Origin: Cycas panzhihuaensis | Lineage: Eukaryota; Cycadophyta | Direction of reading: 5' to 3' | Length of the DNA: 64,000 nt | Assembly (NCBI GenBank): GCA_023213395.1 | Contig: CM041465.1 | Span: forward strand, 202,437,741 to 202,501,740 | In this document: positions 22,069-33,425 of the stretch, piece after piece | Layout of the letters: every line of letters starts with the position of its first letter | Position numbering within the stretch: the stretch's first letter is position 1 | The notes under the pieces: generated by a model | Seen by the model: only the letters and a program-made list of their open reading frames with translations | Database searches by the model: none | Told to the model about the DNA's origin: nothing | Position numbers and translations under genes: made by a program

Positions 22069-22575
22069 AGGATGATATTGATCCAAGATCATCCCTAACT
22101 AAAATCAAGAAGATATTAATGTTAAATGATGGTGATCTAATTTCTCTAGTTGGTGTGAAATTTGATGTGAGATTTTTTGTATTTTTGGGTACGGTGCTAA
22201 TTGTGATAGTAGTCTTTCTATTATTCTCTCAATAGTGGAGAAATTAATGTGAAATGATGGGGCATATACTAAAATCTCTAACAAAGAAGGGTAGATACAA
22301 AGGGAAAAAATCATAAATGTTAGATCATTTTTTTTTTTGAAATCATTATTTGAAGTGGGTGCATAAACTTCAATCTATATAGATGAATTAAAGGATGTTA
22401 TTGGTAAATATTTAGATTATTTATTTCAAGAAAGGTTTGTTGAGGTGCTTTCTTCTTCAAAAATCCATACTAGCATAAGGAACAAGAGGATTAATGAAGC
22501 TCCAAGTATAAACCTAAAGTTCTGTATTAAATTAGATAAATTTTATGTTTAAAAAGAAATGAAGTATAGAGAATG
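22069..22575. other. Flank of the nested block, unassigned
   Basis: No recognisable gene. Removing the elements at 22581-42646 and 43106-49926 would join this stretch to 42652-43105 and 49932-51033, so all three are probably one older sequence of unknown kind. Confidence 0.4.
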
Positions 22576-22580
22576 TTGGC

Positions 22581-23095
22581 TGTGGGAATCCCAATGGGGA
22601 TTCATGCTCAAAAGGCTAATAATTACTATATACCATATTAACTTTATAGAGTATTTATGCAACTCATCCAATGAAAGAAAGGAAAAATATTGTATCTATT
22701 ATTTTATACTCAAAATAGACTGAAATATCAATTAAAATAATATATACCAAATGTAAAAAGACTTACATGTATGAAAGCTTAAATATAAATCCTTCTTCAA
22801 GGAGAGGTGTCTTCCAAAACTACTATCCCTAAGGCCAAATATATAACATATTAGAATTCATAATGATACCCAAGAACAAGGCTGAAGAGCCTTATAAATA
22901 GGTGGGTGGATTAGATCCAGAGAACTTGACCAAAAGAAGGAATGGAGGTTGACCAATATAATTAATAAAGGTTAGCCAAAATATATTTAAAGTCACATAG
23001 AAAATATCATAAATAACTCTTGCTTGAAGTCAATCAAATAGAGCTAGAATGTGTTATTAATAGAGGTCAACCAAACTACTAGAAGGAACACTACA
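22581..23095 (-). repeat. 3' LTR of RLG-4
   Basis: Starts TGTGGGAATCCC and ends GGAACACTACA in plus-strand terms. It aligns along its whole length with 42131-42646 despite the 20 kb between them. Confidence 0.92.
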
Positions 23096-23111
23096 AGTCC
23101 CTTCCCATGAG
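23096..23111 (-). other. Polypurine tract of RLG-4
   Basis: Reads CTCATGGGAAGGGACT on the minus strand, adjacent to the LTR. Confidence 0.75.
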
Positions 23112-23129
23112 AACATGCTTTGCCCTTAA

Positions 23130-24290
23130 AGCATGGGTAAATCTAATTATTGACGGCACCATTCTTCTAATTTCCAAGTTGTATCTTCTTGCTTGAGGGT
23201 CTTCCACTTTATGAGATATTCTTGGATTTCTTTAGAATATAGTTTTTTCATACAAACTTGTAAAATGCCCTCTAGTTCAATAATGATCTTTCCTTTCTCA
23301 TCTGGTATGGGTAATTCCATTTGCAAAGTGATATTTTATCCAAGTTTCTATTTGAGACATGAAACATGGAAGATGTTATGGATCTAACTATTTGAGGGTA
23401 TATCTAGCCTATATGCTACTTCCCTCACTTTATAAATAACTTGATAAGGACCAAAAAGTCACGGTTCTAGTTTATGCTTACTAGTTTGTTACATTATGGA
23501 TTGTTTATATGGTTGGAGTCTTAAGAAGACCCAATCTCTTACTATTAAGGGATCTTTCTATCCTATGCAAATCTATTTGTTGCTTCATCTAATTCCTAAT
23601 GAGGTTTAAGTTTTCTCATTAGTTGGATTGTTTACTTCATTTATTCATTTTGTTCTTGAACAAATTACATGTGGGAGATCTTTGACTATGTGAGGATGGA
23701 TAGAGGTTCAAAACTATATAGAGCTTAGAATGGGGTCATTTTTGAAGAAGTATGATACATGGAATTATACCACCACTCATCGAGATGAATCTATTTATGC
23801 CATTATTGTTGTTTATCTAATGTGAAGTTTTGGAGGTACCCTTCTAAATCTATTTGGGGATGATAGGTTGTATTCATGGATAATTTTATGCTAGCTAGTT
23901 TGAATAATTTCTGCTAGAAATGACCAATAAATTTTGGGTTATGATTACTGACTATTACCTTTGGAAATCCATGTAGGCAATGTATTTATTTTATATTGAT
24001 CTCTACAATTTGATTGGCTTTGTAGTTGCCTGAATCCATCTAAAGTGTGTATATTTTATTAATTGGTCAATGATAACAAAGATGGAATCCTTGCCTTTTG
24101 ATTTAGGCAATCCAATTATGAAATCCACTAAGATATATTCACATTTTTGTTTCGGTATATGTAGTGGTTGCAGAAGGCTGAAGTTTTTTATACTTTCACT
24201 TTTGTTTCTTTAGTAGGTGTCACATTCAAAAATAAACTTTTACATATTCACTTTTATCCCTTTTCTAAACAAAAGTGTTTTATAATTAGT
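23130..24290 (-). pseudogene. Chromovirus integrase with C-terminal chromodomain (RLG-4)
   Basis: The minus strand reads, from 24290 downward: FECDTY.RNKSESIKN and LLQPLHIPKQK (the CxxCQxxK part of the zinc finger and linker), VDFIIGLPKSKGKDSIFV (core entry), LIKYTHF, then a core end with WIDSSR-like and YHTS-like pieces. A HNIFHVSN-like segment follows (family: HPVFHVSxLK). The end near 23150-23235 reads EYLIKWKTLKQEDTTW, the aromatic-cage strand of a chromodomain (family: EYLVKWKGLPxEEATWE). Chromodomains steer chromovirus integration to marked chromatin. Stops and frameshifts make it non-functional. Confidence 0.85.
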
Positions 24291-24599
24291 AATATAGTTT
24301 ATCAATCCCTATGTGTTGGATGGTTAAAATAGAGTGGGCCTCATTCAATATTTTTGTCTTCGATGTTGATGATACTAGTACTAATATTTTAACATTTCAT
24401 AAGATCAAGGCTTCTTAGAGTTTATATTTTATTTTCTCTTAAGCATAGAACTCCTTTAGTGCTTTTGATAAACTAGATCGATCTAATATTCTTGAGCCAA
24501 CTATTCTATCTAACATGGAGTAGTTACAAAGATAGCTTGTAGGGATAAATCCTCATTTTTAGTTTCGAGTATCTAGGATAGGATATTTACAATGACTTT

Positions 24600-24910
24600 C
24601 TCTTTACCCTTTTTGTATAAGATGCTAAAATTAAAGGTTTGGAGTTTACTTAATCCATTTTTATTGTTTGTCTACTAATGTCTTTTAATTAGAAGTATTT
24701 GAGGCTATCATGATTTGTTTTTACCATAAATTTATTCTCAAGTAGATATTGTCACCCTTGGTGTATAACATGCATAATTGCCAATATTTCTTTATCGTAA
24801 ATAGGTTTAATCCACTCCCTTATGTTCAATTTATAGGTTTCATATACTACCAATCAATCATTTTAGAGGAGGATGATCCTTATGCCTACTCGAGATGTGT
24901 TACACTCTAA
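24600..24910 (-). pseudogene. Ty3/gypsy RNase H relic (RLG-4)
   Basis: The minus strand gives a YDKEMLA-equivalent segment (reading NIGNYACYTP or its shifted form), a YGKNKS-like piece matching VRTDHxSLKYLL, and finally LSKLQTFNFSILYKKGK. The last corresponds to WxxKLLGYDFEIxYKKGKENxVADALSR. It lies just downstream of the (TA)n-interrupted RT/RNase H junction. Confidence 0.65.
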
Positions 24911-25047
24911 TGTGAATGGTTGGCAGAAACTTGGAGTTGCAAGGGCAGGTGTTGTGATCATTATAGTCTTCAGTCCTTAGAATGTTTCTTCGACTATCTG
25001 ACTCTAAGGAAAAGTTTCTTTCATTGTGAGATAGGTTAAGGGTATGG

Positions 25048-25149
<102 letters not shown>

Positions 25150-25765
25150 TCTAATAAATCATCATAGAAATCCAACAACTCCTAAAAAAACTTATTTTAG
25201 CAATTATATTTTTTGGGGTGGGCCATTCTATTATCATTTGAACCTTCGTTGGGTCTGTCTTAATGTCTTTTGTATAATAATATGCCCTAAATATTCTAGC
25301 TTAGTTTGCCCAAAAGTGTATTTGTTCTTGTTAGTAAAGAATTTCTTACCTTCTAAGACTTGCATAATAACCTCAATATGCTCTAAATGTTTTCTCCAAG
25401 TTGAGTTATAAATCAAAAGATCATTAAGGAAAACCAACATAAATTTGTGTAAGAAGGGTTTGAGTACCATGTTTATTATACTTTGAAAAGTAGCTAGATT
25501 GTTTATTAATTTGAAAGGCATAATGCAAAACTTGAATAATCCTTCATGTGTAAAAAAGGTTATTTTGTATACATCATGCTCTTTGATGTGGATCTAGTAA
25601 TATCTTGAGCATAGATTGATCTTTGAAAAATATTTTGCTCCATGCATGTCATCTAGTAGGTTATTTATTAGGAGAATGGGATAATGATTTTTTATTATGA
25701 GTTTGTTGAGCACATAATAATCTATAAATATGTGATAAGAGCCATCTTTCTTTTAATTTAATATA
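25150..25765 (-). pseudogene. Ty3/gypsy reverse transcriptase, C-terminal half (RLG-4)
   Basis: A minus-strand open stretch at 25234-25521 reads MPFKLINNLATFQ, then FMLVFLNDLLIY. This is the FVLVFFDDILIY catalytic box with the first Asp as Asn. KHLEHIEVIMQVL and YTFGQTKLEYLGHII follow, the standard gypsy order. Upstream to 25765, shifted frames give pieces of KYFSKIDL and GYxQIxV type. The other half of RT lies beyond the copia element inserted at 25771. Confidence 0.88.
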
Positions 25766-25770
25766 ATCAT

Positions 25771-26082
25771 TGAAAGAGGTTAATGTATCAAGGTCATTTG
25801 TGTAGATTAATTATGTGACCCTAGAATATATTATTAACATTAGTTTTCTAATGAAATGTACTTTATGTGCATTTAGATGTAATTTCGGGTTTATGTCATT
25901 AGGCGAGAAAATTCTAACCCTAATGCTCACCCTCAATAATAAAAGGTGAAATCTCAAGGACAGAGTAATTATTCATTCTCACCTCCAAGCTTGCTCTCAT
26001 ATCTTGTTTCATCTTCTTTTTCATTCTCCATTGCCATTGTGTGCATGTGAGTGATTTATCTCCTAGATCCATCATTCCTTCA
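25771..26082 (+). repeat. 5' LTR of RLC-5
   Basis: 312 bp, TGAAAGAGG...CCTTCA. Near-identical to 33109-33420. Confidence 0.96.
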
Positions 26083-26084
26083 TG

Positions 26085-26097
26085 TGGTATTAGAGCC
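26085..26097 (+). other. Primer-binding site of RLC-5
   Basis: TGGTATTAGAGCC, two bases after the LTR. One transition from the initiator tRNA-Met site. Confidence 0.9.
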
Positions 26098-28089
26098 AGA
26101 AGGGGATCTATTCACTCCATTCCACTTGCATGGAGTCATTTTGCCTCTCCTTCACCTTTAATGTGAAGTATTGAGAGTGCATTCCTTATTTTTTTAATAT
26201 TTTGAGAGTATAAAATTATAGTATTTTACATGTTGCTACTTTGTCCATGTGTAAAAAATTTTAGAGGTGAAGAATATAGGTTTTTGAAGCCGTTCAGCTG
26301 CCGGAATAGTCCCGGAAGCATTAAAGGCTCAAAATTTTATAAAAATTTGACCATCTCAGAATTTGATGAAATTTGGCATGCAAGGCCACCTTCACTACAG
26401 GATCATTTTTGTCTTTTAGAGAAACATTAGATTCAGCCTACAACAATGAGTTTTGTCTATGATAAAAGGGGTAAATTTTGTGGATAAGTAATTTAAAGCA
26501 CTTTTCCTAATGAAATCCTTCAATTATAAGCTGAATATATGAAAGTTTTATTAAGGGATCTGGTACATTTATGTCTTAAGATCATTTTAAGATAAATCTC
26601 ATCAAATTTCATTCACTAGTTAGTGAGACCTATACAGTTTTCTCACGGTTGCTGATTTTGCATACTCAACCCCATAAAGGACCTTGCAAGGGTATTTCGG
26701 GTAATTTTTTGGTAGATTTTGTAGATGGTGGAGAAAGAAAAGTTAATGTACGTGTCAAAACGTAACTTTTGACATATTGAAGTTCATATTCTGAGATAGT
26801 TAATCTGGCATGATTTTACTTTAGTGTTTTTTCGGGCAAAACATTTTTTGTGCCTTTTCTGAAATATGACTTCATAAATCCATCAGAAACAACATTCTTG
26901 ACACTTTTTCCTTCTATCATAAATTCATATTTCATCATTTAGGCCTTCATATTTGTAATTTTTAAAAATTTACCCATTTATCATTATTTGTAAATTTTGT
27001 AAAAAAATCACAAAATAGGGCAAAATAGCATGCATATAGATTTAAAAAATCATCATTTTAATAGTAAGTTGATCCACTTTTTAGCCCATTATGGCTTTTG
27101 TATCAAAACTTCTAAAATCATATTTGGAAACATTGTACTAAAGCAAGGGAAATCTTGGATCGGAAGCAACATTTGTTTCCCGTGCTAAATCTAGCATGCT
27201 TTTCTATTTGCACATATAGCATAAAGCATCTTAAAAGTAGCAATAACAATAAAGCATCACAAAAGCAACAACAACAACAAAGCATCACAAAAGCAACAAC
27301 AACAACAAAGCAAGCACGAAAAATAAGCAAACACATTTTGCAAGTTTCTATTTCAGTTTTCAGTTATACGGAAACATCTTATACTATTCTTAAAAGGAAT
27401 CTCATCTGTACGATCTATACCACCAGTTCTTGACTTGTGTGCACACTCGCCTTAGTTGAAATAGACTAAGGTTAGCCAAAGTCTAGGCCTTAAGGGAGGT
27501 GTGAGTTTCATATTGGGTCTGGTCTTAACCAGAATAGTGGTGGAGGGACAGGTTAATCATACCTACGGCCTCCAATCAGGGATAATCTTGATAACCACCC
27601 AGGAAAACTGAAAACCTTAATGCAAGATTAAAATTAACCCAGTCCAATATCCGTCATAGCCGTGGGATACGCAGTACCGTTTGACTCTTTGGAGGAGGTA
27701 TATAACTGCTCATTGGTGAACTGGGTGAGGACTAGGAGTACCTGGGCTCCACTGTGACTTGGATTTCATCACTAAGCGCAGGTGTGGGTATCACGGGTGA
27801 AGGTCCTAATCGTATACTAGAAGCCTTAAGCATCAAAACCTCACCTACATTTGGACATAAGTGAGAGGTTAGTGGCATGACACATCAACACTCTTTGGCA
27901 GCTCTACATTAGGCCTCATTCTTGCATCATTACCTATATTCATTTTTTATATAATTGTTGAAAAATAGTTAATCATTGCTTGCTTCTCATCATAACAATC
28001 ATTTCTACATCCCTGTTGTACTAGGTATACTAGCCACACGTGTTAGTGGCACATACTTCTATCATCTCTTCTACTTCTTTATTATTACC
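26098..28089 (+). other. Long 5' leader of RLC-5
   Basis: About 2 kb without a credible reading frame. A CAA-rich tandem repeat (about 27236-27312) contains the phrase AAAGCATCACAAAAGCAACA twice. The block 27440-27900 is clearly alignable with 35750-36190 of the related element RLC-6. It contains the shared phrase GCTCATTGGTGAACT and a TATATAA-like box at about 27700. This may be promoter or packaging sequence, but its role is unknown. Confidence 0.6.
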
Positions 28090-29060
28090 ATGTCATCTCA
28101 ATTCAAGCAAAATGTTAACTGCATATTGAAAGGCAAAGAAAATTAGGATATATGGTACACTAGAATTAAAAATGCTGCAAAGTATGAAGGCCTTTGGAGA
28201 GCCCACTTGCAGCCTACACCCAACATACCAACAACAGCTACAACAACTGCTTCCAGTGGATCTGCCCCAACAGCTCCTATAGATGCTGCAACTAAACTAC
28301 AATGGGAGATAGATGATAAAAAGATTCGTATAGGAATTTTGTTGGTCATTGATCACTCCTTATACAACTTGATAAACGAAGAGGAACAGGATACAGCCTG
28401 GAAGGTCCTAGAAGTTCTTAGAAAGAACTTTGATACAAAGTCAGATTTAGAATTTATTCATCTTGTTTTGAAAATGAACAAATTAAAAATACAGAAGGGA
28501 TGAACTCATGAGACAATAAATCTCCTTCGACCAATCAAACAGGCAATTGACAAAGACTTTAAGACCCAATGTATCACTTGGGTATTTTTGATCCAGTCAT
28601 GTTTACATGTCCCCGATTATAAAAACTTACTTAGAAGTCTTCAATCTAGTGGAACATTGAAGACGCTCAACTTCGAAGCACTTACCGAGAAGTTTATAGA
28701 ATTTGACAAGACCTTTGATATGAACTTTGTAACCTCTGACTCTCTTCCAAATGCAGCCTTTGAGGTAGAAGAAGAAGTTTGCTACACAAAAACTCAAGGT
28801 CCCTCTTGTGGTAGAGGAAATAACCAAGTAAGAAGAAGAGGAAGAAATATGGAAAATTGTCCACAAGGTCAATCAAACCCTTAATCATAACCTCGACAGT
28901 TTCAAGGCTAAGGGCCACCTCAACAAAGAGCAAGATAGTCAGGCCAAACCAGTACTTCTTCAGGGACTGGTAATCAAACCATTATGTGTGATCAGTGTAA
29001 CCGTAAAGGACACTTAGCAAAAGATTACATAGATTCCACTTATAAGTTGGCTAAGTTCCA
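28090..29060 (+). pseudogene. Copia gag relic (RLC-5)
   Basis: ATG 28090 starts MSSQFKQNVN. A YEGLWRAHL piece, an Ala/Thr/Pro-rich stretch and IDDKKIRIGILLVIDHSL follow. Then come AWKVLEVLRKNFDTKSDLEF (the UBN2-type gag core) and LNFEALTEKFIEFDKTF. A basic Arg/Gly patch precedes a zinc knuckle CDQCNRKGHLAKDY, whose last Cys is Tyr. At least four in-frame stops break the frame, several at expected Gln or Trp positions. Gag would form the particle around element RNA. Confidence 0.88.
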
Positions 29061-29229
29061 ACCAAAACATGAAGCTCACAATGTTGAAGAAACTTGTGAA
29101 GAATCCTTTAGTGGTGCAGGTTTTGTACAAGTATGCATTTAAAGAATTGAGGGATCTTCAGCATCAAATGCTATTAACCAACCAAAGAGATACTTTGAAG
29201 CTTGGTGTGGATATATCACTTGTGAATTC

Positions 29230-29580
29230 CCTTCACCAATGCCAAGCCCTATTGGAATTGCCAATAGTGTGGCTTCAATCGATGGACAATGGATCATGGA
29301 CATAGAAGCAACTCAACATATGACATGTAATCGCAATCTATATCAAACATTTGACTCAAATGTTGATGGAGTTATTCACATAGCTGATAAATCACAACAA
29401 CCTGTTGAAGGAATTGGCAACATTCGCCTAAAACTCCTAGGCTTAGAAGATTTTACATTGCTTGAGTCTTATACATATCCAATCTCAAACAAAACCTACT
29501 CTCTTTATCCACACTTGTTTCTCGTGGATTTGATCTGAGTGTAACCACAAATGACCAGACTCTTAAGGTCATTCACCCTC
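29230..29580 (+). pseudogene. Copia protease relic (RLC-5)
   Basis: Reads WIMDIEATQHMT where the family has WILDSGATxHMT, so the DSG triad is DIE. It continues DGVIHIADKSQQPVEGIGNI and LLGLEDFTLLE, the usual strand order after the copia active site. The domain overlaps open stretches at 29239-29538. Confidence 0.85.
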
Positions 29581-29589
29581 CAACTAATC

Positions 29590-30745
29590 AGGTGGTTTTG
29601 ACTGGACATCTCTCTGGTCGATTGAATGGCTCTCTATCTTCTAAAGCCTATTGTGCCCAAAGCCCTTATGTCGATGAAGAATTTGTATTTAATTCCATCT
29701 TGACCCATCCAACGTTGTCACCAGAAGCTATTTGGCATGCTCATATGGGCCATGTTCACATTGATAGACTTAGAGATCTTTCAAACACTCTTCTAAATGT
29801 TCCAAAGTTTTCCTCTAAGCCTTTTAAATGTGAAGCTTATATCGTTGCCAAATCTCATCGACAACCCTTTCCCAAAAGTCAATGGAAATCGAGCCATTCA
29901 TTACAATTGGTACACTCTGATTTGTGCAGGCCAATGCCCATTCCTTCACTGAAGGGAAAGCTATATTACATCTCTTTCATTGATGATTTTACTAGAAAAT
30001 ATGGGTAGCTTTTCTACACAAGAAAGATGAAGCATTTCGTATATTTAAAGAATTCAAAGCCCTCACTGAAAAAGAGTCAGGTTATCAACTCAAATGTCTT
30101 CAAACTGATAATGGTGGTGAATATACCTCACATGAGTTTGAAAGCTACATTCGAGACAATGGCATCAAGCATTAAACAATAGTAGCAGGTACCCCACAGC
30201 AAAATAGAGTTATCGAGCGCATGAACAGGACAATCATGAACATGGATCGTGCTATGTTAATATATAAAAATGTACCTACCTATCTATGGGCTGAAGCAAT
30301 CTGGACAACTATTTATTGTATCAATGTTGTTAGCCCATCAAAGGAAGTATAATCACCTAATGAAAAGTGGTCAGGACAAGCCCCCATTGTTCACTACTTT
30401 AGAATTTTTGGCTCTACATGCTATGCCCATATTCTAAATGTAGATCGAAACAAACTCCAGCCAAGGGCACTTAAAGGCATCTTTGTTGGATACCCTATGG
30501 ATAAGAAATGGTATAAGGTCTTCATACCTTCACAATAAAAAAGTATTGTTACCAAAGATGTCATTTTTGCGGAGACAGAGGATCAATTACTTAAATTAGA
30601 CTCCATAGTACCCTCACGCTGCTACAATAATGTTATCAAGTATGATGTTCAGATTCTAAAATTTAGGGGGGAGGATAGACATAAATTACTCCAAATGTTG
30701 GAAGCTGACATTAGAGCCTTAGAGGATATAAGTTATGACTCTGAA
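29590..30745 (+). pseudogene. Copia pre-integrase and integrase relic (RLC-5)
   Basis: The GAG-pre-integrase part reads IWHAHMGHVHIDRLRDLS (family: WHxRLGHxxxxxL), then FKCEAYIVAKSHRQPFP (family: CxxCxxGKxxxxPF). The core reads LVHSDLCRPMPIPSLKGK and YYISFIDDFTRKYG. Later come a DNGGEYTS-like segment at about 30108 and a YPMDKKWYK segment (family: GYxxxxKGYK). Frames shift after 30008. Stops are present. Confidence 0.88.
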
Positions 30746-30748
30746 TAA

Positions 30749-32620
30749 ATGAGTGCACAACTAGCACCATCTTTAAAAGATAACAGAGTTGACAAAGGCA
30801 AAGCCATTATAGAAGTACCATCCTCTCCACCTTTAGTTGACAAAGACAAAACAATGGTAGAAGGACCATCTTCCTCAGGCACATCAACATCCTCCTCACA
30901 AAATAATCATTTTAACGAACATGATAAGAACCAAGAAGTTGGAAAAATGAGAACATCATTCCCAACTCAAGGATCTCGAGAAGCCCGCCAGGTCAATAAG
31001 GACATACGACTAGATGAGGTGGGCAAAACTGGCACTCGAAGTGCCCATAGAGCAAGGATACAGGAATCATTATATACTGAGCTTGAACAAGTAGAATTGC
31101 ACCTTACTCTTAATGAAAAGCCCTTAACGTACCAAGAAGTTGTAAAGCATATAGCTTAGAGAAACACCATAAATGAAGAGTACCAATCTCTTATCAAGAA
31201 TGGTACATGGGAGCTTGTTGATCTACCACTTGGTAGAAAGGTAGTTCAAAATAAATAGGTGTTCAAAAACAAATATAGATCATATGACACCCTTGAAAAA
31301 CATAAGGCGAGGTTAGTAGCTAAAGGATTTACATAAAGGGAAGGCATCGACTACACTGAAGTCTTTGCACCTACAACCAAGTGGCCTACAATTAGAACTC
31401 TTGTGGCCTTAGCTACTTAACAGGGTTGGAAAATCCACCAACTCAATATTAAGACCGCAATTCTCAATGAAAATCTTGAAGAAGAAATTTACATGGCTCA
31501 GCCAGAAAGATATGAGATCAAAGGTCAAGAGTATAAGGTTTGCAAGCTCAGAAAGTTCTTGTATGGCCTTAAACAAGCCCCTCGCGCTTGGTTTGATAAG
31601 TTGTCTGAAAGGATGAGGCAACTTGGATATGAGGTTTGTGACTATTAAGATATTGATGCAGCGTTGTTCATCAAGCGCCATAAGGATAAAGTCACTTATC
31701 TTATAATCTTTATGGATGACATGCTAATAATGGGTAATAGTGAACAGGCAATAAGTCAGTTGAAAAAGGACCTTGGCAAAACGTTCGAATTGTCTGACCT
31801 TGGTTTGATAAAATATTACTTGGGAATTGAAGTAACACAAAAGAATGGAAAATTTTTTCTTTCCCAAGAAAAATACATCAACGATCTTCTAACCAAGTTT
31901 CAGTTAGAAGATGCTCGACCAGTGATGTTACCTATGGATCCTAACACCAAACTCTCAATTGAAAGTGACACTAGGGAGGCAGACACAACACTCTACAGGA
32001 AACTTGTAGGTAGTCTCATCTACACTACCAATACAAGGCCAGAAATTATACACTATGTCGGCATTCTTACTCGTTACATGACAAATCCTAAGCAGAATCA
32101 CTCGCAGACAGCAATGCGAGTGTTGAGATACCTTAAGATGACCAACAAATATGGTCTGTTGTATAAACCTAATTCAGACTTCAAGCTTTCTGCATACACA
32201 AACTTAGACTTTGCAGGAGATAAAGATATAGGAAGATCTACGTCTGGGTATATAACATTTCTTGGAACAACATCAATATCATGGAGATCCAGACGACAGA
32301 AGATAGTTGTAGATTCAACTATTGAAGTTGAATACATTGTTGCTTCTGAGACCAGTAAAGAGGTGATATGGCTGAGAAAATTATTAGAAACTTTGAATAT
32401 CACCCAAACAAATCCTACGAGTCTTTATGTGGATAATTAATCAGCAATCTGCATAGCGAAAAATCCTGTATTTCACGATCATACCAAACACATAAGTACG
32501 AAAGTCCACAGGATTAGGGAACTTGTTCATGATGGCATAATTCAATTAGATTACTGTCCCACATCATATCAAGTGGCCGATATCTTCGCCAAACCGCTGT
32601 AAAGGGTGAAGTTTGAATAG
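30749..32620 (+). pseudogene. Copia reverse transcriptase and RNase H relic (RLC-5)
   Basis: An open linker (30749-31159) rich in Ser, Lys and Asp precedes RT. RT reads KARLVAKGFT, a stop, REGIDYTEVFAP, then LYGLKQAPRAWFDKL, and a catalytic box IIFMDDMLI where copia usually has YVDD. Then come LSDLGLIKYYLGIE and SQEKYINDLL. RNase H begins YRKLVGSLIYTTNTRPEI and continues YLKMTNKYGLLYK, GDKDIGRSTSGYITFL, STIEVEYIVASE, and DHTKHISTKVHRIREL, ending RVKFE at a stop. The stretch 31664-32440 is open for 258 codons. Confidence 0.93.
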
Positions 32621-33095
32621 CGATTCAAGGTGTCGGCCTTAGGGCCTCCATCTTCGATTGATCAAAGAAGATGGCAATAGGATCATCATACTCTATTCTC
32701 TTCATGAAAACCCAATGTGGGTGCGGAAGAATAAGAGTAAGTCTCTGCTCTATCCTCTTTATGAAAACCCCATGTGGGCACGGAAGGATAAGAGTTGTAC
32801 TTGTTTTAGAAAATTAGAACCCGTGAAAACCCAAAAGGGCATAGGGGATGACCAAACAGTATATGGAGACTTAGCAAATTAAGCTGCACATTTAAGTTAT
32901 TTGGTTATCAGACTACATAAAAGAGCCACTTTAGCAATTTTAATTTATAAAAGGGGATATAGATCTTAGAAAGTTCGTGAGTTTTTATTCCCCATGAGGG
33001 TTTTCCCACAAAAGTGTCATTTAGAATTTTAATGTAATAATGAGGCTCAAATGAAGACCTCATATAATAAATTTTTTGAAAATGACCTTCTACCA
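32621..33095 (+). repeat. 3' non-coding tail of RLC-5 with tandem motif
   Basis: A unit of about 60 bases containing ATGAAAACCC(A/C)ATGTGGG(T/C) and GGA(A/T)(A/G)AATAAGAGT appears twice at about 32690-32800 and partly a third time near 32822. The same arrangement follows RNase H in RLC-6 (about 41190-41335), so the tail is a conserved part of this family rather than chance sequence. Confidence 0.65.
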
Positions 33096-33108
33096 TTAAG
33101 GGGGGGAT
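33096..33108 (+). other. Polypurine tract of RLC-5
   Basis: TTAAGGGGGGGAT lies immediately before the 3' LTR. Confidence 0.9.
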
Positions 33109-33420
33109 TGAAAGAGGTTAATGTATCAAGGTTATTTATGTAGATTAATTATGTGACCCTAGGATATATTATTAGCATTAGTCTCTTAAGGAAATGTACT
33201 TTATGTGCATTTAGATGTAATTTCGGATTCATGTCATCATGCGAAAAAATCCTAACCCTAATGCTCACCCTTAATAATAAAAGGTGAAATCTCAATGAGG
33301 GAGTAATTATTTATTCTCATCTCCAAGCTTGCTCTGATATCTTGTTTCATCTTCTTTTTCATTCTCCATTGCCATTATGTGCATGTGAGTGATTTATCTC
33401 CTAGATCCATCATTCTTTCA
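33109..33420 (+). repeat. 3' LTR of RLC-5
   Basis: 312 bp, the same length as the left LTR, with only scattered differences. Confidence 0.96.
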
Positions 33421-33425
33421 ATCAT

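Larger units (their letters stand above)
25771..33420 (+). mobile_element. Full-length Ty1/copia element (RLC-5), nested in RLG-4
   Basis: Two 312-bp LTRs bound by TG...CA, with a perfect 5-bp target duplication ATCAT (25766-25770 and 33421-33425). It also has a tRNA-Met-type primer site, a polypurine tract, a 2-kb leader, a gag-protease-integrase-RT-RNase H order and a 0.5-kb 3' tail. It sits inside the reverse transcriptase of RLG-4, whose frame continues at 33426. It is the best preserved element here and probably the youngest large insertion, though its frames carry many stops. Confidence 0.96.

Noticed and set aside
27118-27433. Frames with Cys-rich or Gln-rich low-complexity product in the RLC-5 leader
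   Set aside because: They arise from the CAA-type tandem repeat read on either strand; no gag or other domain is present.
32098-32403. 101-codon minus-strand frame
   Set aside because: Lies opposite the clearly identified RNase H of RLC-5; a shadow frame.
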